NCBI GenBank assembly: GCA_035575515.1 | Contig: DATLXU010000027.1 | Location: 1 to 55,093 of the forward strand | Source of the DNA: DATLXU01 sp035575515 | GTDB lineage: Bacteria; Acidobacteriota; Blastocatellia; UBA7656 | Direction: 5' to 3' | DNA length: 55,093 bases | In this document: positions 22,967 to 31,591 of the stretch, piece by piece | Layout of the letters: each line of letters opens with the position of its first letter | How positions within the stretch are numbered: position 1 is the first letter of the stretch | Translations under genes and position numbers: made by a program | The notes under the pieces: generated by a model | Told to the model about the DNA's origin: nothing | The model's input: only the letters and a program-made list of their open reading frames with translations | The model's database searches: none

Positions 22967-25789
22967 CTGAGCCTTGCCGCCAATTTCACCCTCCTGCGTT
23001 CGCGAGCCTCGCGCAGCCATCTCTATGCCGCTCATCACGCCCGCGCCGAACATCAATCCTTCGAGCGCGCCCATCACCACCTGTGACGTTCGCCCGAAGT
23101 GGACTTCGCCGAAAAAAGAGGCGAGCGGCTCCATCCTTATCTGTGAATCTGAAAACATCCGCGCAACTATCTCAAGGCTGCCGCTGAAAAGATTCCCGCC
23201 AATGACCGTGAGCAGAACGCCAGCGCACATCGCGCCGAGACTTGCGCCTAAGATTTTTTGCCACGCCCGCGCTCGCTCTTTCCACCAGCAGACCAAAACA
23301 ACGCCGAGCGTCAGCCCTAAGCCTATCACAGCGCCTTCCATCGCTCCCGTTATTCCGTCAGGCGTTCGCCCGAACAGTGCGCGCACCGTATCAACGCCTA
23401 ACAGCTTCGAGCTACCGCCGACAATCGCGCCGCCTGCCGCGCCGCCCGCAACCGACCACCAGCGGCTATGGCGGTAAGTCACGCGCGCCGCCGCTATCAT
23501 CCCGAAGCTCACGCCAAACCCGCCTACTGCCCCGATGAAAAAACCGAGGCTTATCAGCACGAGCGCGAGCGACAGGCCTTCAAACGCTGTCGCATGTCGA
23601 GCCGTAGCCAGCCCAATCGCGAGAATCAATCCGCCAATGAAACCCGATGCCGCGCCGCCAATAGTTCCGCCCAATCCTTCGCGCACAATTTCTGCTCCGC
23701 CTCTGCGCAGCCGCACCCACATCAGCCCGCCGACGATGAGCACGCTTACCGGCAATGACACGCGCGCGAGTTGCACCAATCGCTTCTCATAATCTCGTAT
23801 CATCGCGAGCGTGACGGCACGGCGCACCAGACCCGCGCGTTCGCTCGCTCGTTCTTCTGAAAAAAGTTCCTGAGCCTCGACGCCGAGCCAGTCGGCAAGC
23901 GCGATGCTCGCAGTTTTTCTGACAGTGAGGTCTGCGTCCCAGAGCGCAAGCCGCGCAAGCAATTCTTTCATCTCTTCGCTGCGCAACAGCGCAGCAGCCT
24001 CAATCGCACGCAACCGCGCATCGGGATCATTGCTGTTGATTGCTTCTTTAATCAGAGCCGCAGCTTGCGGCGATGACTCAACGAGCCACGCAGCAACGGC
24101 GCGTGAGCGATTCAAGGCGCTCATCAACAACAGGTCGGCTTCTTCGCCTGTCAGCGCCAGTTGCTCGCCGAACGGCAGAATCAAATCGAGCGCGTCTGCG
24201 TCAATCACCAGTCCGTGCGCGAGATAGTTTTCCATTGCGCGCTCAATCACTGCTCGCGCCTGCTTCAACCGAACCTCATCGGCGGTGAGCCAGCGAGAAA
24301 CTTCCGCAGTCAAAACCTCGTGCGCAAGCTCAAGCCACGCTTCGCCGTCCTGATTGCGCCGTCGCACCACGCGAGCCGCGACTAACTCTTCAATCAATCG
24401 AGCGGTCAAAGCCGCGCCTTCGCTGCTGCGATTGGCCGCGCGCGCTTCAAGCTCTCTTGCCCTTAGCACAAGTCGCTCGCCTTCGGCTGAAATCATCGCC
24501 GTGAGTATCTGCTTCGCCGCGTGGAGATCGCGGGCGTTAAATCGGCGCAGCACGCGCTCAAGATAACCCGCGAGTATCTGCGACGCAGCGCCGAGCCGCT
24601 CGTAAATCGCAAGCGTGAGCGCGCCGTTGTCTTTTGAGTCGTAAAGATTGTCACAGACGATTTGCAACTGCGGCGGATCGATCGAATCGCCATCGCTTAA
24701 ATCATCAAGCAATCGGGCGACAAGTTCAGGCTCATAAAGACAACCGACCGCTTTCGCAGGCTCGGTGATGGCGCGGGCGGCCTGTTCGCGGCTCAATCGC
24801 TTGAGGCGATACTCGTGATGAAAGATTTCCGGTATCGCACACTTGATCTGGCTCATCTCGGCAAGCACGTCCTCGCGCAGCGCGAAGACGAGATGAAAAG
24901 GCAATGCATCCTGAGCGAACAGCGTGGCCACGGTTTCAATCAAATGCGCTCTCGCTTCTTCATCGAGCAGCGAAAAGAATTCTTCAAACTGGTCGAGAAA
25001 GAAAATGACGAGACTTCGGGGTTGCTCGCGCGCAAGCTTGCGAAGCATCGCTTCGATACTCTGTTCTCCGGTGGATTTAGCTTGAATTTCTGAGTGCGGG
25101 GCGTCGGTGATTGAGCGAAGCGCGCTTGCCATTTGGTTAACGGGATCGGTGAAGCTGCGAATGACGAAGACCTGATGGCCAGCCGCTTTCAATCGCGGCA
25201 GCAGCCCCGCGCGCAGCAGAGAGCTTTTTCCAACGCCAGACCGCCCGTGAAGTATGAAAGAGCGATGAGCGATGACCTGCGAGCAAAGGGCCTCGATTTC
25301 CTGCTCGCGCCCGAAAAATAATTCAGCATCTCGCTCCGTGTAGTAGTCCAAAAACTTGTACGGGCGGTGAAGCTGCGCCGTCTTAGCAAGCGACGACGAA
25401 TGATTAATCGTCGCTCGCATTTCTGAAAGCGCGCGGCTCGCGATCTTTGCCTCGTCGGCTTCAACCGCGTTTGCAATGAAGATGTAACCGTGTTTCGGGA
25501 CTGTCTTAATGTAACGCGGCGCGGAGGCATCGTCGCCCAACGCACGGCGAATCTCTTTAATGCACTGCGTGAGCGCGGAGTCGGTGACAAAGACCCCGCT
25601 CCACACTTCGTCGAAGATGCGCTGCTTTTCCACCAACTGACCGCTGTGGCTGACAAGCATGAGCAGCACGTCGAAATACTTTGAATTCAGAGCGACCGGC
25701 TCGCCTTCGCGCCATAGCTGGCGATTTGCCGCGTCAATGAAGAAGCTGTCGAACTGGTATCCTGCGACCTGAGTCTTTGGCTCGCTCAT
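22922..25789 (-). CDS. Winged-helix / STAND ATPase / glycine-rich membrane protein
   Basis: A 955-residue multidomain regulator. Residues 10-108 are an OmpR/ToxR-type winged helix (FDSFFIDAANRQLWREGEP, VFVTDSALTQCIKEIRRAL, YIKTVPKHGYIF). Residues 155-500 are a STAND/NACHT-like ATPase with FFGREQEIEAL, Walker A GRSGVGKSS (about 182-190) and Walker B SLVIFFLDQFEEF. Residues 530-670 are helical repeats (DPDARLRAIEAAALLRSEE). From about 690 come six or so glycine-rich helices (GGTIGGAASGFIGGLILAIG). The start is ATG, one codon after a TTG. It may be a membrane-tethered one-component sensor; the signal is unknown. Similar wHTH fusions are common in this bacterial group. Confidence 0.85.
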   Translation of the reverse strand: MSEPKTQVAGYQFDSFFIDAANRQLWREGEPVALNSKYFDVLLMLVSHSGQLVEKQRIFDEVWSGVFVTDSALTQCIKEIRRALGDDASAPRYIKTVPKHGYIFIANAVEADEAKIASRALSEMRATINHSSSLAKTAQLHRPYKFLDYYTERDAELFFGREQEIEALCSQVIAHRSFILHGRSGVGKSSLLRAGLLPRLKAAGHQVFVIRSFTDPVNQMASALRSITDAPHSEIQAKSTGEQSIEAMLRKLAREQPRSLVIFFLDQFEEFFSLLDEEARAHLIETVATLFAQDALPFHLVFALREDVLAEMSQIKCAIPEIFHHEYRLKRLSREQAARAITEPAKAVGCLYEPELVARLLDDLSDGDSIDPPQLQIVCDNLYDSKDNGALTLAIYERLGAASQILAGYLERVLRRFNARDLHAAKQILTAMISAEGERLVLRARELEARAANRSSEGAALTARLIEELVAARVVRRRNQDGEAWLELAHEVLTAEVSRWLTADEVRLKQARAVIERAMENYLAHGLVIDADALDLILPFGEQLALTGEEADLLLMSALNRSRAVAAWLVESSPQAAALIKEAINSNDPDARLRAIEAAALLRSEEMKELLARLALWDADLTVRKTASIALADWLGVEAQELFSEERASERAGLVRRAVTLAMIRDYEKRLVQLARVSLPVSVLIVGGLMWVRLRRGGAEIVREGLGGTIGGAASGFIGGLILAIGLATARHATAFEGLSLALVLISLGFFIGAVGGFGVSFGMIAAARVTYRHSRWWSVAGGAAGGAIVGGSSKLLGVDTVRALFGRTPDGITGAMEGAVIGLGLTLGVVLVCWWKERARAWQKILGASLGAMCAGVLLTVIGGNLFSGSLEIVARMFSDSQIRMEPLASFFGEVHFGRTSQVVMGALEGLMFGAGVMSGIEMAARGSRTQEGEIGGKAQHKVTKESRRHRAVV

Positions 25790-26018
25790 CAAAATGATTT
25801 TATCTCATTCCAGCGGATGGCAGAGCATTTTTTGCGCAGGAAGGCGGCAGGCTTGACTAACTATAGTTGCGCAGCGTATAACGCTGACTGCCCCGATGAT
25901 TCAAGCCAAATGGCAGACTACAACCTGTAAGCGGCTCCTCTGTTCGAGATTGTCTTTTCCTCCTCACGCTCGAAGAGGTTGTCTGGTGGGCAGGTAATCG
26001 CAGATGGGGAGATTGAAG

Positions 26019-26441
26019 ATGAAATTGGTCAAAGGTGAAAACAACTCGGATTTCGGCCTCATAGGGCGCGGCATCGAAATCACAGGCGATATAAGATTCA
26101 CAGACCGGCTTCAGGTCGAAGGCAAAATCTCAGGCAAGCTCACTTCAGAAAGCGGCACCCTCGTCATAGGCGAATCGGGTCACATCGAAGCTCAGGTTGA
26201 CGTCGGCGTGTGCGTCATCTACGGCGCGATTAACGGCAATCTGGTCGCGCGCTCAAAAGTCGAGATACGTCAGACGGGCCGCGTGCAGGGCGATATTATT
26301 ACGCCCGTGCTGATTGTCGAAGAAGGCGCGGTCTTCAACGGCTTAATAAGAATGGGACAGGAGGCGACGGCTCGCCGCCTCGAAGAAGTCCTGCCCGGCG
26401 TGGATGAAGACGAACGGCAATCAGCCAGAAGGGCTTATTGA
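26019..26441 (+). CDS. Bactofilin
   Basis: A 140-residue bactofilin, a filament-forming beta-helix cytoskeletal protein of the inner membrane face. The right-handed beta-helix runs from about residue 10 to 115 with repeats such as GIEITGDIRFTDRLQVEGKI, LVIGESGHIEAQVDV, INGNLVARSKVEI and VQGDIITPVLIVEEGAVF. Short charged tails flank it. The ATG at 26019 follows GGGGAG; an ATG five codons upstream is the alternative. Length and pattern are normal. A structured repeat follows at 26500. Confidence 0.92.
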   Translation: MKLVKGENNSDFGLIGRGIEITGDIRFTDRLQVEGKISGKLTSESGTLVIGESGHIEAQVDVGVCVIYGAINGNLVARSKVEIRQTGRVQGDIITPVLIVEEGAVFNGLIRMGQEATARRLEEVLPGVDEDERQSARRAY

Positions 26442-26499
26442 TTGAAGAAGAGACGGAGTCAAATTCAAGCGGCGTTTCGATTCTGAAAGATCATTTGGG

Positions 26500-26580
26500 A
26501 AGTCAGCCCCGAAGGGACGAGATTCAATAACCCGGTGCAGTGCGGTGGGTCTCGTGCACTCGCTTTTTCAGGGCTGATTT
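26500..26580. repeat. Structured interspersed repeat after bactofilin
   Basis: The end AGTCAGCCC (26501) pairs with GGGCTGATT (26571); between are CCCCGAAGGG and a GTGCAGTGCGG...CTCGTGCAC hairpin. The layout (CCCCGAAGGG, then ATTCAATAACCCGGTG) resembles dispersed elements common in acidobacteria and relatives. It lies between convergent genes and may terminate both. Confidence 0.45.
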
Positions 26581-26625
26581 CCGATTGCCGCTTAAACCTG
26601 ATTCGCTTCATCCTGCCTGCGATTG

Positions 26626-28710
26626 CTAATGGCTCATCTTGCCCGGACGCAAGCGCAGAAAGAGTTGAAAGCTCGTCGGGCTTGAGCCGTAAATCGGCTT
26701 GAGCGCGCCGGGCACGTGATAGAAAGTCACATCTGCGCCTATGCCTACGCGCAAGAATGATTCAGCCACTATGTCGCGCACTCCGCCGAACGTGAATGCT
26801 CCAACACGGAACCATCTGTCCAGTTCATGATTATCGCCCAGAGCTTCGCTTGCGTGATTATGCTCGTCGAGAAGACCGGCCCGACCCCAGATGTTTTCCT
26901 GAAGCAGTCCAATTTTGTCGCCAAGCTCAAGCCGCATGAAGAGATAATTTTTGTCAGCAAAGTTCGCGGTTGATTCGAGCAGGTAAGCGTTCGAGTTGCC
27001 GTGCTCTTCGTGATTGCGACCCCAGATCAAACTCGTCGCCCAATTGCCGTCGCGCCAAGTGCGGTTGTAAGAAACCGATGCCGTCATGCGATTGAGGTCG
27101 CCCGGCTCAAGAGCTTCGGGTTTGGTCAGGTGTCCCATCGAAAACTGCATCGCCCAGTTCGGCGTCGGCGTGAACCATATTCGCCCGCTGTATGAATCGA
27201 GCTTGCCCAATTCTATGTCCTTGCGATTCTCGTCCGGCTCGGCCCCGCGAAAGATTGAGCCTTCAACTCTGAGCTTCCACGCGGTCACGCCCGCAGTGAA
27301 TACGCCGTGCGCGATATGCGTCGAGTCCTGCCAGTGATGGCCGAGCGGCGCCGACGGATTTTCAGCCGCAGACGCGCGATGCATGAAAGCCACTGGCCCA
27401 AGCGCAGGCTCGCCAACCGGGCCGCCGTAAAGATTGATCGAAACGTTTTCCGAAAGCGGATGCGTGTAACCGACGGCCAGCTCCATAAAGAGATCGTGCG
27501 GGTGCTGCGCGTCAATGATGGGGCGGCCCTCGAACGTCTCGCCCGTTTGAAATAACTGCGGAAAGCCGCGCCGTGGCGCGGTCCACGGCTCGGCTGAAAA
27601 CATCCCGCGCAGCATCAATCGTCCTTTGCCAGCCTCGCGTTCAGCCATCAACATGAACCAGTTTTGCGACTCAGCTTTATTGACGCCACGCGGCCCGCCC
27701 TGATGATTCAGTCCAACCTTGAGGTCGCCATGGGCCATAATCATCCAGTCGCCCTTCATCCAGTGCCACATATAACCGGGCGCGCTCGCAGGCATCAGGC
27801 TCGTGCCTGAACCAATCGCAGTCATCGCCTTGAAAGGCCCGCCCGTGATTGTGCTCATCATCGCATTCACATCGTGCGCGCCATGCATCGAACCCATTTC
27901 GCGCTTGCCTGCCATTGCGCTTGTGTCGTGAGCCGCGTGTTCGTCTCCCGGTTGCGCGTCGCGTTTCATCTCGCCCGCTTGCGTCTGATGCTGGTGCTGC
28001 GCGTGGCCGTCGCGCTCGGCAGGCTTTTCGGGCGCGGGCTTTGCAGCTTCGTGATGATGCTCGTGTTGAGGCTGTTCGGCTGCTGGTTGCGCGGGTTTGT
28101 TTTCTTTCATCGTTTCGCCGTGCTTATGCTCGGCCTGCGGGGTTTCGGCGGGCGGTTTAGTCTCCGGGCGCTTCTGCTCGTGCTCTTTCATGTCGTGATC
28201 GTGATGAGCGTCGTGTTTGTGTCGCGCGCTTGCGGGCACGGCGGCTTCGAGCTTCTCTCTTTCTTCGTGTGTAAGAGTCGGCAGCTTTCTTATGAAAAGA
28301 ATCGTCTGCCAGATTTCAGTCGGGCTGTGCGATTTCGCAAACGCGGGCATAGCCGTTCCCGGAACGCCCCGGCTTATGATGCGGAACAGCTCCGCGTCTG
28401 ATTTCGACTGCGTCTTCGGAGACGTTAAGTCGGCAGCGCCTACCGCTTTGCCCATATCTGTGTCGGCCTTGCCCGTAGCCGCGTGGCAACTAGCGCAGTG
28501 CGCGTCGAAGTGATTGAGTCCGAGCGCCGTGTTTCGTTGAGTCGCAGCGAGCGGGTTCTTTTTTTGAGACGGCTGCTTTGCGCGGGATGATTGAGCGGGC
28601 GAGTTCGCCTGAGTTGCGCGCTGCGACGAAAATCCAATCAATGCAACCGCGATGAATGCGGCTATTATGGCGATCTTGAGCCGGGCGGCTCGGTGTGTTT
28701 CGGTACGCAT
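26626..28710 (-). CDS. Cytochrome c / His-Met-rich linker / outer-membrane-barrel fusion
   Basis: A 694-residue secreted chimera. Residues 1-30 are a signal helix. Residues 60-155 are a cytochrome c domain with heme site CASCH (72-76), a likely Met ligand in GTAMPAF and a C-terminal helix. Residues 163-290 are extremely rich in His, Glu and Pro (KHDAHHDHDMKEHE, HEHHHEA, HAQHQHQ), then Met (MAGKREMGSMHGAHD, MWHWMKGDWMIMAHG). Residues 300-694 look like an outer-membrane beta-barrel (LMLRGMFSAEPW, VAESFLRVGIGADVTFYH) of a type seen near copper genes. Heme attachment plus a metal sponge plus a barrel suggests metal handling at the cell surface. Confidence 0.8.
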   Translation of the reverse strand: MRTETHRAARLKIAIIAAFIAVALIGFSSQRATQANSPAQSSRAKQPSQKKNPLAATQRNTALGLNHFDAHCASCHAATGKADTDMGKAVGAADLTSPKTQSKSDAELFRIISRGVPGTAMPAFAKSHSPTEIWQTILFIRKLPTLTHEEREKLEAAVPASARHKHDAHHDHDMKEHEQKRPETKPPAETPQAEHKHGETMKENKPAQPAAEQPQHEHHHEAAKPAPEKPAERDGHAQHQHQTQAGEMKRDAQPGDEHAAHDTSAMAGKREMGSMHGAHDVNAMMSTITGGPFKAMTAIGSGTSLMPASAPGYMWHWMKGDWMIMAHGDLKVGLNHQGGPRGVNKAESQNWFMLMAEREAGKGRLMLRGMFSAEPWTAPRRGFPQLFQTGETFEGRPIIDAQHPHDLFMELAVGYTHPLSENVSINLYGGPVGEPALGPVAFMHRASAAENPSAPLGHHWQDSTHIAHGVFTAGVTAWKLRVEGSIFRGAEPDENRKDIELGKLDSYSGRIWFTPTPNWAMQFSMGHLTKPEALEPGDLNRMTASVSYNRTWRDGNWATSLIWGRNHEEHGNSNAYLLESTANFADKNYLFMRLELGDKIGLLQENIWGRAGLLDEHNHASEALGDNHELDRWFRVGAFTFGGVRDIVAESFLRVGIGADVTFYHVPGALKPIYGSSPTSFQLFLRLRPGKMSH

Positions 28711-28804
28711 CAGAATTATTCCCCCTTAGATCTAAGTATGATTTAACACAAGTAAAATGCAGGGCAGACTTTGGCCCTTCGGACAGGCGTCGGATGAAGG
28801 GGGA

Positions 28805-29251
28805 TTAGATTCTAAGCGCCACTACTGCCGCTCGCGCGGGCGGAGACCGGAATGCTGTGCCTTCGTTGCGTATCGCTCCACGCTGATCGAAATAGAAATT
28901 GAAAGCAGCGGGAAGCGCGACCGCCAAAGGCTGCGCGAGCGTGTGCAACTGAGCAGTAGGACTGACAGCGTGAGGCATGAGCGCCGCCGCATCCAGATGA
29001 GCCGGGCAGTCGCTCGAATCATTGTGGCGGGCAGGCGTTGAAGGTGTTTGCCGTTGGCTTGAGTATTGCTCTTTTGATTCGGAATGGCGATGGCAATGGC
29101 TCGATTGCTCGTTCGCTTTCTCAGGCTTTGTAGCTGCTGAGGCGGCGCAACTCGAAAGCGCGCACTTCAGATTGCACAGCGGCGAATAGATTAGCCCTGC
29201 GATGATCAGAAAAGAGATTGCAAGAGCCATTGAATACTTCGCCGCGCTCAT
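28805..29251 (-). CDS. Small secreted Cys/His-rich protein
   Basis: A 148-residue protein with an N-terminal signal helix (MALAISFLIIAGLIY) ending in CNLKCALSSC. A hydrophilic stretch follows with HCHRHSE and DCPAHLD. Its metal-binding look and position 94 bp upstream of the cytochrome/His-rich/barrel fusion suggest a shared metal-linked role, such as periplasmic copper or mercury binding. I do not recognise a named family. It is divergent from the TPR protein gene. Confidence 0.6.
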   Translation of the reverse strand: MSAAKYSMALAISFLIIAGLIYSPLCNLKCALSSCAASAATKPEKANEQSSHCHRHSESKEQYSSQRQTPSTPARHNDSSDCPAHLDAAALMPHAVSPTAQLHTLAQPLAVALPAAFNFYFDQRGAIRNEGTAFRSPPARAAVVALRI

Positions 29252-29422
29252 ATGTCTTTCATCTTAACAGCGCATCAATATGACAGCAAGGCAGCCAACC
29301 GAATGTCGCGGCGCGCTTTGCTTGACAACGCGCGCTCGTGGCCGTTATTTTGTCTTTTGCTCTACTGCGCGGCGCAGCCGTCCTTATGGCATGCGCTTCA
29401 CACCTTTTGGAGGCTTTTAAAT

Positions 29423-30235
29423 TTGGCAAAGACAAGCAGGAAGAAAGGCCGGGTTACGGTCAAGCAGATGAAGTTTAGAAATGATCCGATGATCCGGCTC
29501 TACGAGAAGACGCAGGACTGGCTACAGGAGCGAGGCCGGCCCCTTGTAATCGCCATCGGAATCATAGCCGGATTGGTCGTGCTGTACGCTGCTGGCCACT
29601 ACTATTTCCAGTATCGGGAATCAAAAGCCGCGGCCGCATTCTCGCAGGCACTAGAAAAATTCAACGCAACGGTCCAAGACCCTTCAACGCCTGCGACCAG
29701 CCCAACGATAGGCAAAGTCTATACGGACGAGCAGACCAAGTGGCAGGAATCGGCTGACGCGTTCGAGAAGCTTATGAATGATTATTCGGGCTACTACGGC
29801 ACTATAGGCCGCTACTATGCGGGCGTTTCTTATCTTCATCTGAACAACATTCAAAAGGGACTCGATTTGCTCCAGCAGGCTGCCGCCAAAAACGAGCAGC
29901 CGACATCGGACCTCGCGCGCCTTGCAATGGCCGAATACTACGCTTCGGCAAACGATCCCAACCCGGAAGTCACGCAGCAGAATCGTCAGCAGGCCATCAC
30001 GCTTTACGAGCAATTGCTGAATTCTTCAGTTGCCTTGAAGCCAGCGATTCAAGTCGAGCTTGGCAAGCTCTACGAAAAGAACAATCAAAAGGAGCAGGCT
30101 GTAGCAGCCTATCTCGAAGCGGCAAAATTCAGCCGCACGGCTCCGGCGGGCCAGAAGGCCGAAGAGCGACTCAAGGCTTTGGCGCCCGACCGACTCAGAG
30201 AATTGCCCGCTCCGGTCACCACACCAACGCCTTGA
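29423..30235 (+). CDS. YfgM-like membrane-anchored TPR protein
   Basis: A 270-residue protein. I start at the TTG of LAKTSRKKGR because GGAGG lies nine bases upstream and the residues before it are not protein-like; ATG at 29468 is the alternative. One transmembrane helix (PLVIAIGIIAGLVVLYAAG) is followed by periplasmic TPR-like helices: AFSQALEKFNATVQD, QESADAFEKLMNDYSGYYG, NIQKGLDLLQQAAAKNEQ and QAITLYEQLLNSS, ending in a Pro/Thr tail. Family members act as scaffolds near the Sec translocon or envelope chaperones. Function here is inferred. Confidence 0.8.
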   Translation: MAKTSRKKGRVTVKQMKFRNDPMIRLYEKTQDWLQERGRPLVIAIGIIAGLVVLYAAGHYYFQYRESKAAAAFSQALEKFNATVQDPSTPATSPTIGKVYTDEQTKWQESADAFEKLMNDYSGYYGTIGRYYAGVSYLHLNNIQKGLDLLQQAAAKNEQPTSDLARLAMAEYYASANDPNPEVTQQNRQQAITLYEQLLNSSVALKPAIQVELGKLYEKNNQKEQAVAAYLEAAKFSRTAPAGQKAEERLKALAPDRLRELPAPVTTPTP

Positions 30236-30306
30236 GCAGCAGTCGGGGGTCAAGGCAGGATAATGAGTCAGGATTCAAGGATGAAGCAAAAGCCCTAGTC
30301 TCTATT

Positions 30307-30341
30307 CCTGACGCCCGACCCCTGACTCCTGACCCCTGATG
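30307..30341. repeat. Heptamer repeat CCTGACN running into a start codon
   Basis: Five tandem 7-nt units: CCTGACG, CCCGACC, CCTGACT, CCTGACC, CCTGATG. The last unit supplies the ATG of the next gene. A diverged opposite-strand copy (GGGGTCAAGGCAGGA) lies near 30245. One member of a family seen at eight or more places in the window. Confidence 0.75.
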
Positions 30342-31472
30342 GAGAATCTCTCGCACACGCTGCTTGGACTCACACTTGCGAAAGCGGGACTCGAGCGCGC
30401 CACTCCGCTCGCAACAACTGCTTTAGTCGTCTCATCGAACCTGCCCGACATTGATGTGTTGTCGGGAATGAACGGCGCTGATTCTTATATCGAATATCAT
30501 CGCGGCTTCACGCATTCATTCGTTGGATTAGCCCTGCTTGCTGCGGCTCTGACTATTGCGCTTGCGTTCATTGATCGCAGGTTCCGATTGCGCCGCGACC
30601 CTTTCAAAAGGCCGCTCAATCCGTTAAAGATTTTCTTGATTGCATATCTCGGCGGGCTTACGCATACGCTGCTCGATTTCACGAACGCTTATGGAGTGCG
30701 CCCGCTGCTGCCGTTTGATGGGCGATGGTTTTACGGCGATTTGATTTTCGTCGTTGATCCATGGATGTGGCTTATACTCGGCTCGACAGCCGCGTGGCTC
30801 ACACTTGCGGATTCGCCGCGCTCGGTTTTCTCTTCGAGATTTTTCACGCACTTCAAGCGCGCCTTCTGGCTCATTGCCGCAACAGGCACGGCGCTCGCAG
30901 TCGCGCTTGCGATGCGCAACCCGCCGGAGCCGCAAATAGCGATTCCGTTCGTCGTGCGATTAATCTGGTTCGCCGGTTTCGCGATCATTTTGCTCGGCGT
31001 GATTTTCAGATGGGGACGCACGGGCGCGCGGCTCGCGCGATACTCGCTTCTAGCGCTTGCGATTTATTACGCGGCGATGTTTATGGCGCACAGGTCAGCC
31101 GTCGAGAGAGCGCAAAACGGTTTGCCTGTTGAAGGCGCGACCCGCGTCGCCGCGTGGCCTATGCCCGCGAACCCTTTGCTGTGGCAATCAGTGACGACAA
31201 CGAATGATTCTGCTTACGCGCGCTATGTGAATCTCGCGGGCAATTATCCTCAATGGAGCAAGTACGCTTTGCCTGATCCGAAATTAATCAACGCGCTAAG
31301 AGAGTCGGTTGAAGCGCGCCGCTTTTTCGACTTCGCGCGATACACGGCGGCGACAGTCGAGCAGCGCGAGGACGGTTACACAATGCTGATACGCGACTTA
31401 AGATTCTCGCTGCGGCTTCGCGCCGAGCTTGACCGCGACCTCACAGTCGTTTCAGCCGATGTGCGATGGTAA
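30339..31472 (+). CDS. Membrane-bound metal-dependent hydrolase (YbcI/DUF457-like)
   Basis: A 377-residue inner-membrane protein. The N-terminal catalytic region shows the family metal motifs: ENLSHTLLGL, SNLPDIDVL, YHRGFTHSF and GGLTHTLLDF, all lying between helices. There are about six helices in residues 1-250, then a soluble C-terminal domain (YARYVNLAGNYPQWSKYAL). The family is annotated as metal-dependent hydrolase, with substrates mostly unknown. The ATG is part of the last heptamer repeat unit and has no separate Shine-Dalgarno site, an odd arrangement. It ends 120 bp before the next gene. Confidence 0.85.
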   Translation: MENLSHTLLGLTLAKAGLERATPLATTALVVSSNLPDIDVLSGMNGADSYIEYHRGFTHSFVGLALLAAALTIALAFIDRRFRLRRDPFKRPLNPLKIFLIAYLGGLTHTLLDFTNAYGVRPLLPFDGRWFYGDLIFVVDPWMWLILGSTAAWLTLADSPRSVFSSRFFTHFKRAFWLIAATGTALAVALAMRNPPEPQIAIPFVVRLIWFAGFAIILLGVIFRWGRTGARLARYSLLALAIYYAAMFMAHRSAVERAQNGLPVEGATRVAAWPMPANPLLWQSVTTTNDSAYARYVNLAGNYPQWSKYALPDPKLINALRESVEARRFFDFARYTAATVEQREDGYTMLIRDLRFSLRLRAELDRDLTVVSADVRW

Positions 31473-31475
31473 AGC

Positions 31476-31543
31476 AGTCCGGAGTCCGAGCACAAAGCAA
31501 TACTTTCGACGAACTTCTGCAACCGACTTCGGACTCCGGACTC
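31476..31543. repeat. Inverted heptamer repeat (GTCCGGA / CGGACTC)
   Basis: AGTCCGGAGTCCGAG at 31476-31490 faces CTTCGGACTCCGGACT at 31528-31543. Each arm is two 7-nt units. It lies just after the hydrolase stop in the spacer before the TPR gene; an open frame runs through it, but I do not treat that as coding. Confidence 0.75.
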
Positions 31544-31591
31544 ATTAGTATTGCCTATCGCTGCCCCTCGCTCATAGAATTAGAGCAACGC

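Noticed and set aside
31466..31591. N-terminal 42 codons of the TPR membrane gene
   Set aside because: They translate an inverted heptamer repeat (VKQSGVRAQS then TSDSGLIS) and have no ribosome site; the later ATG fits the protein better.
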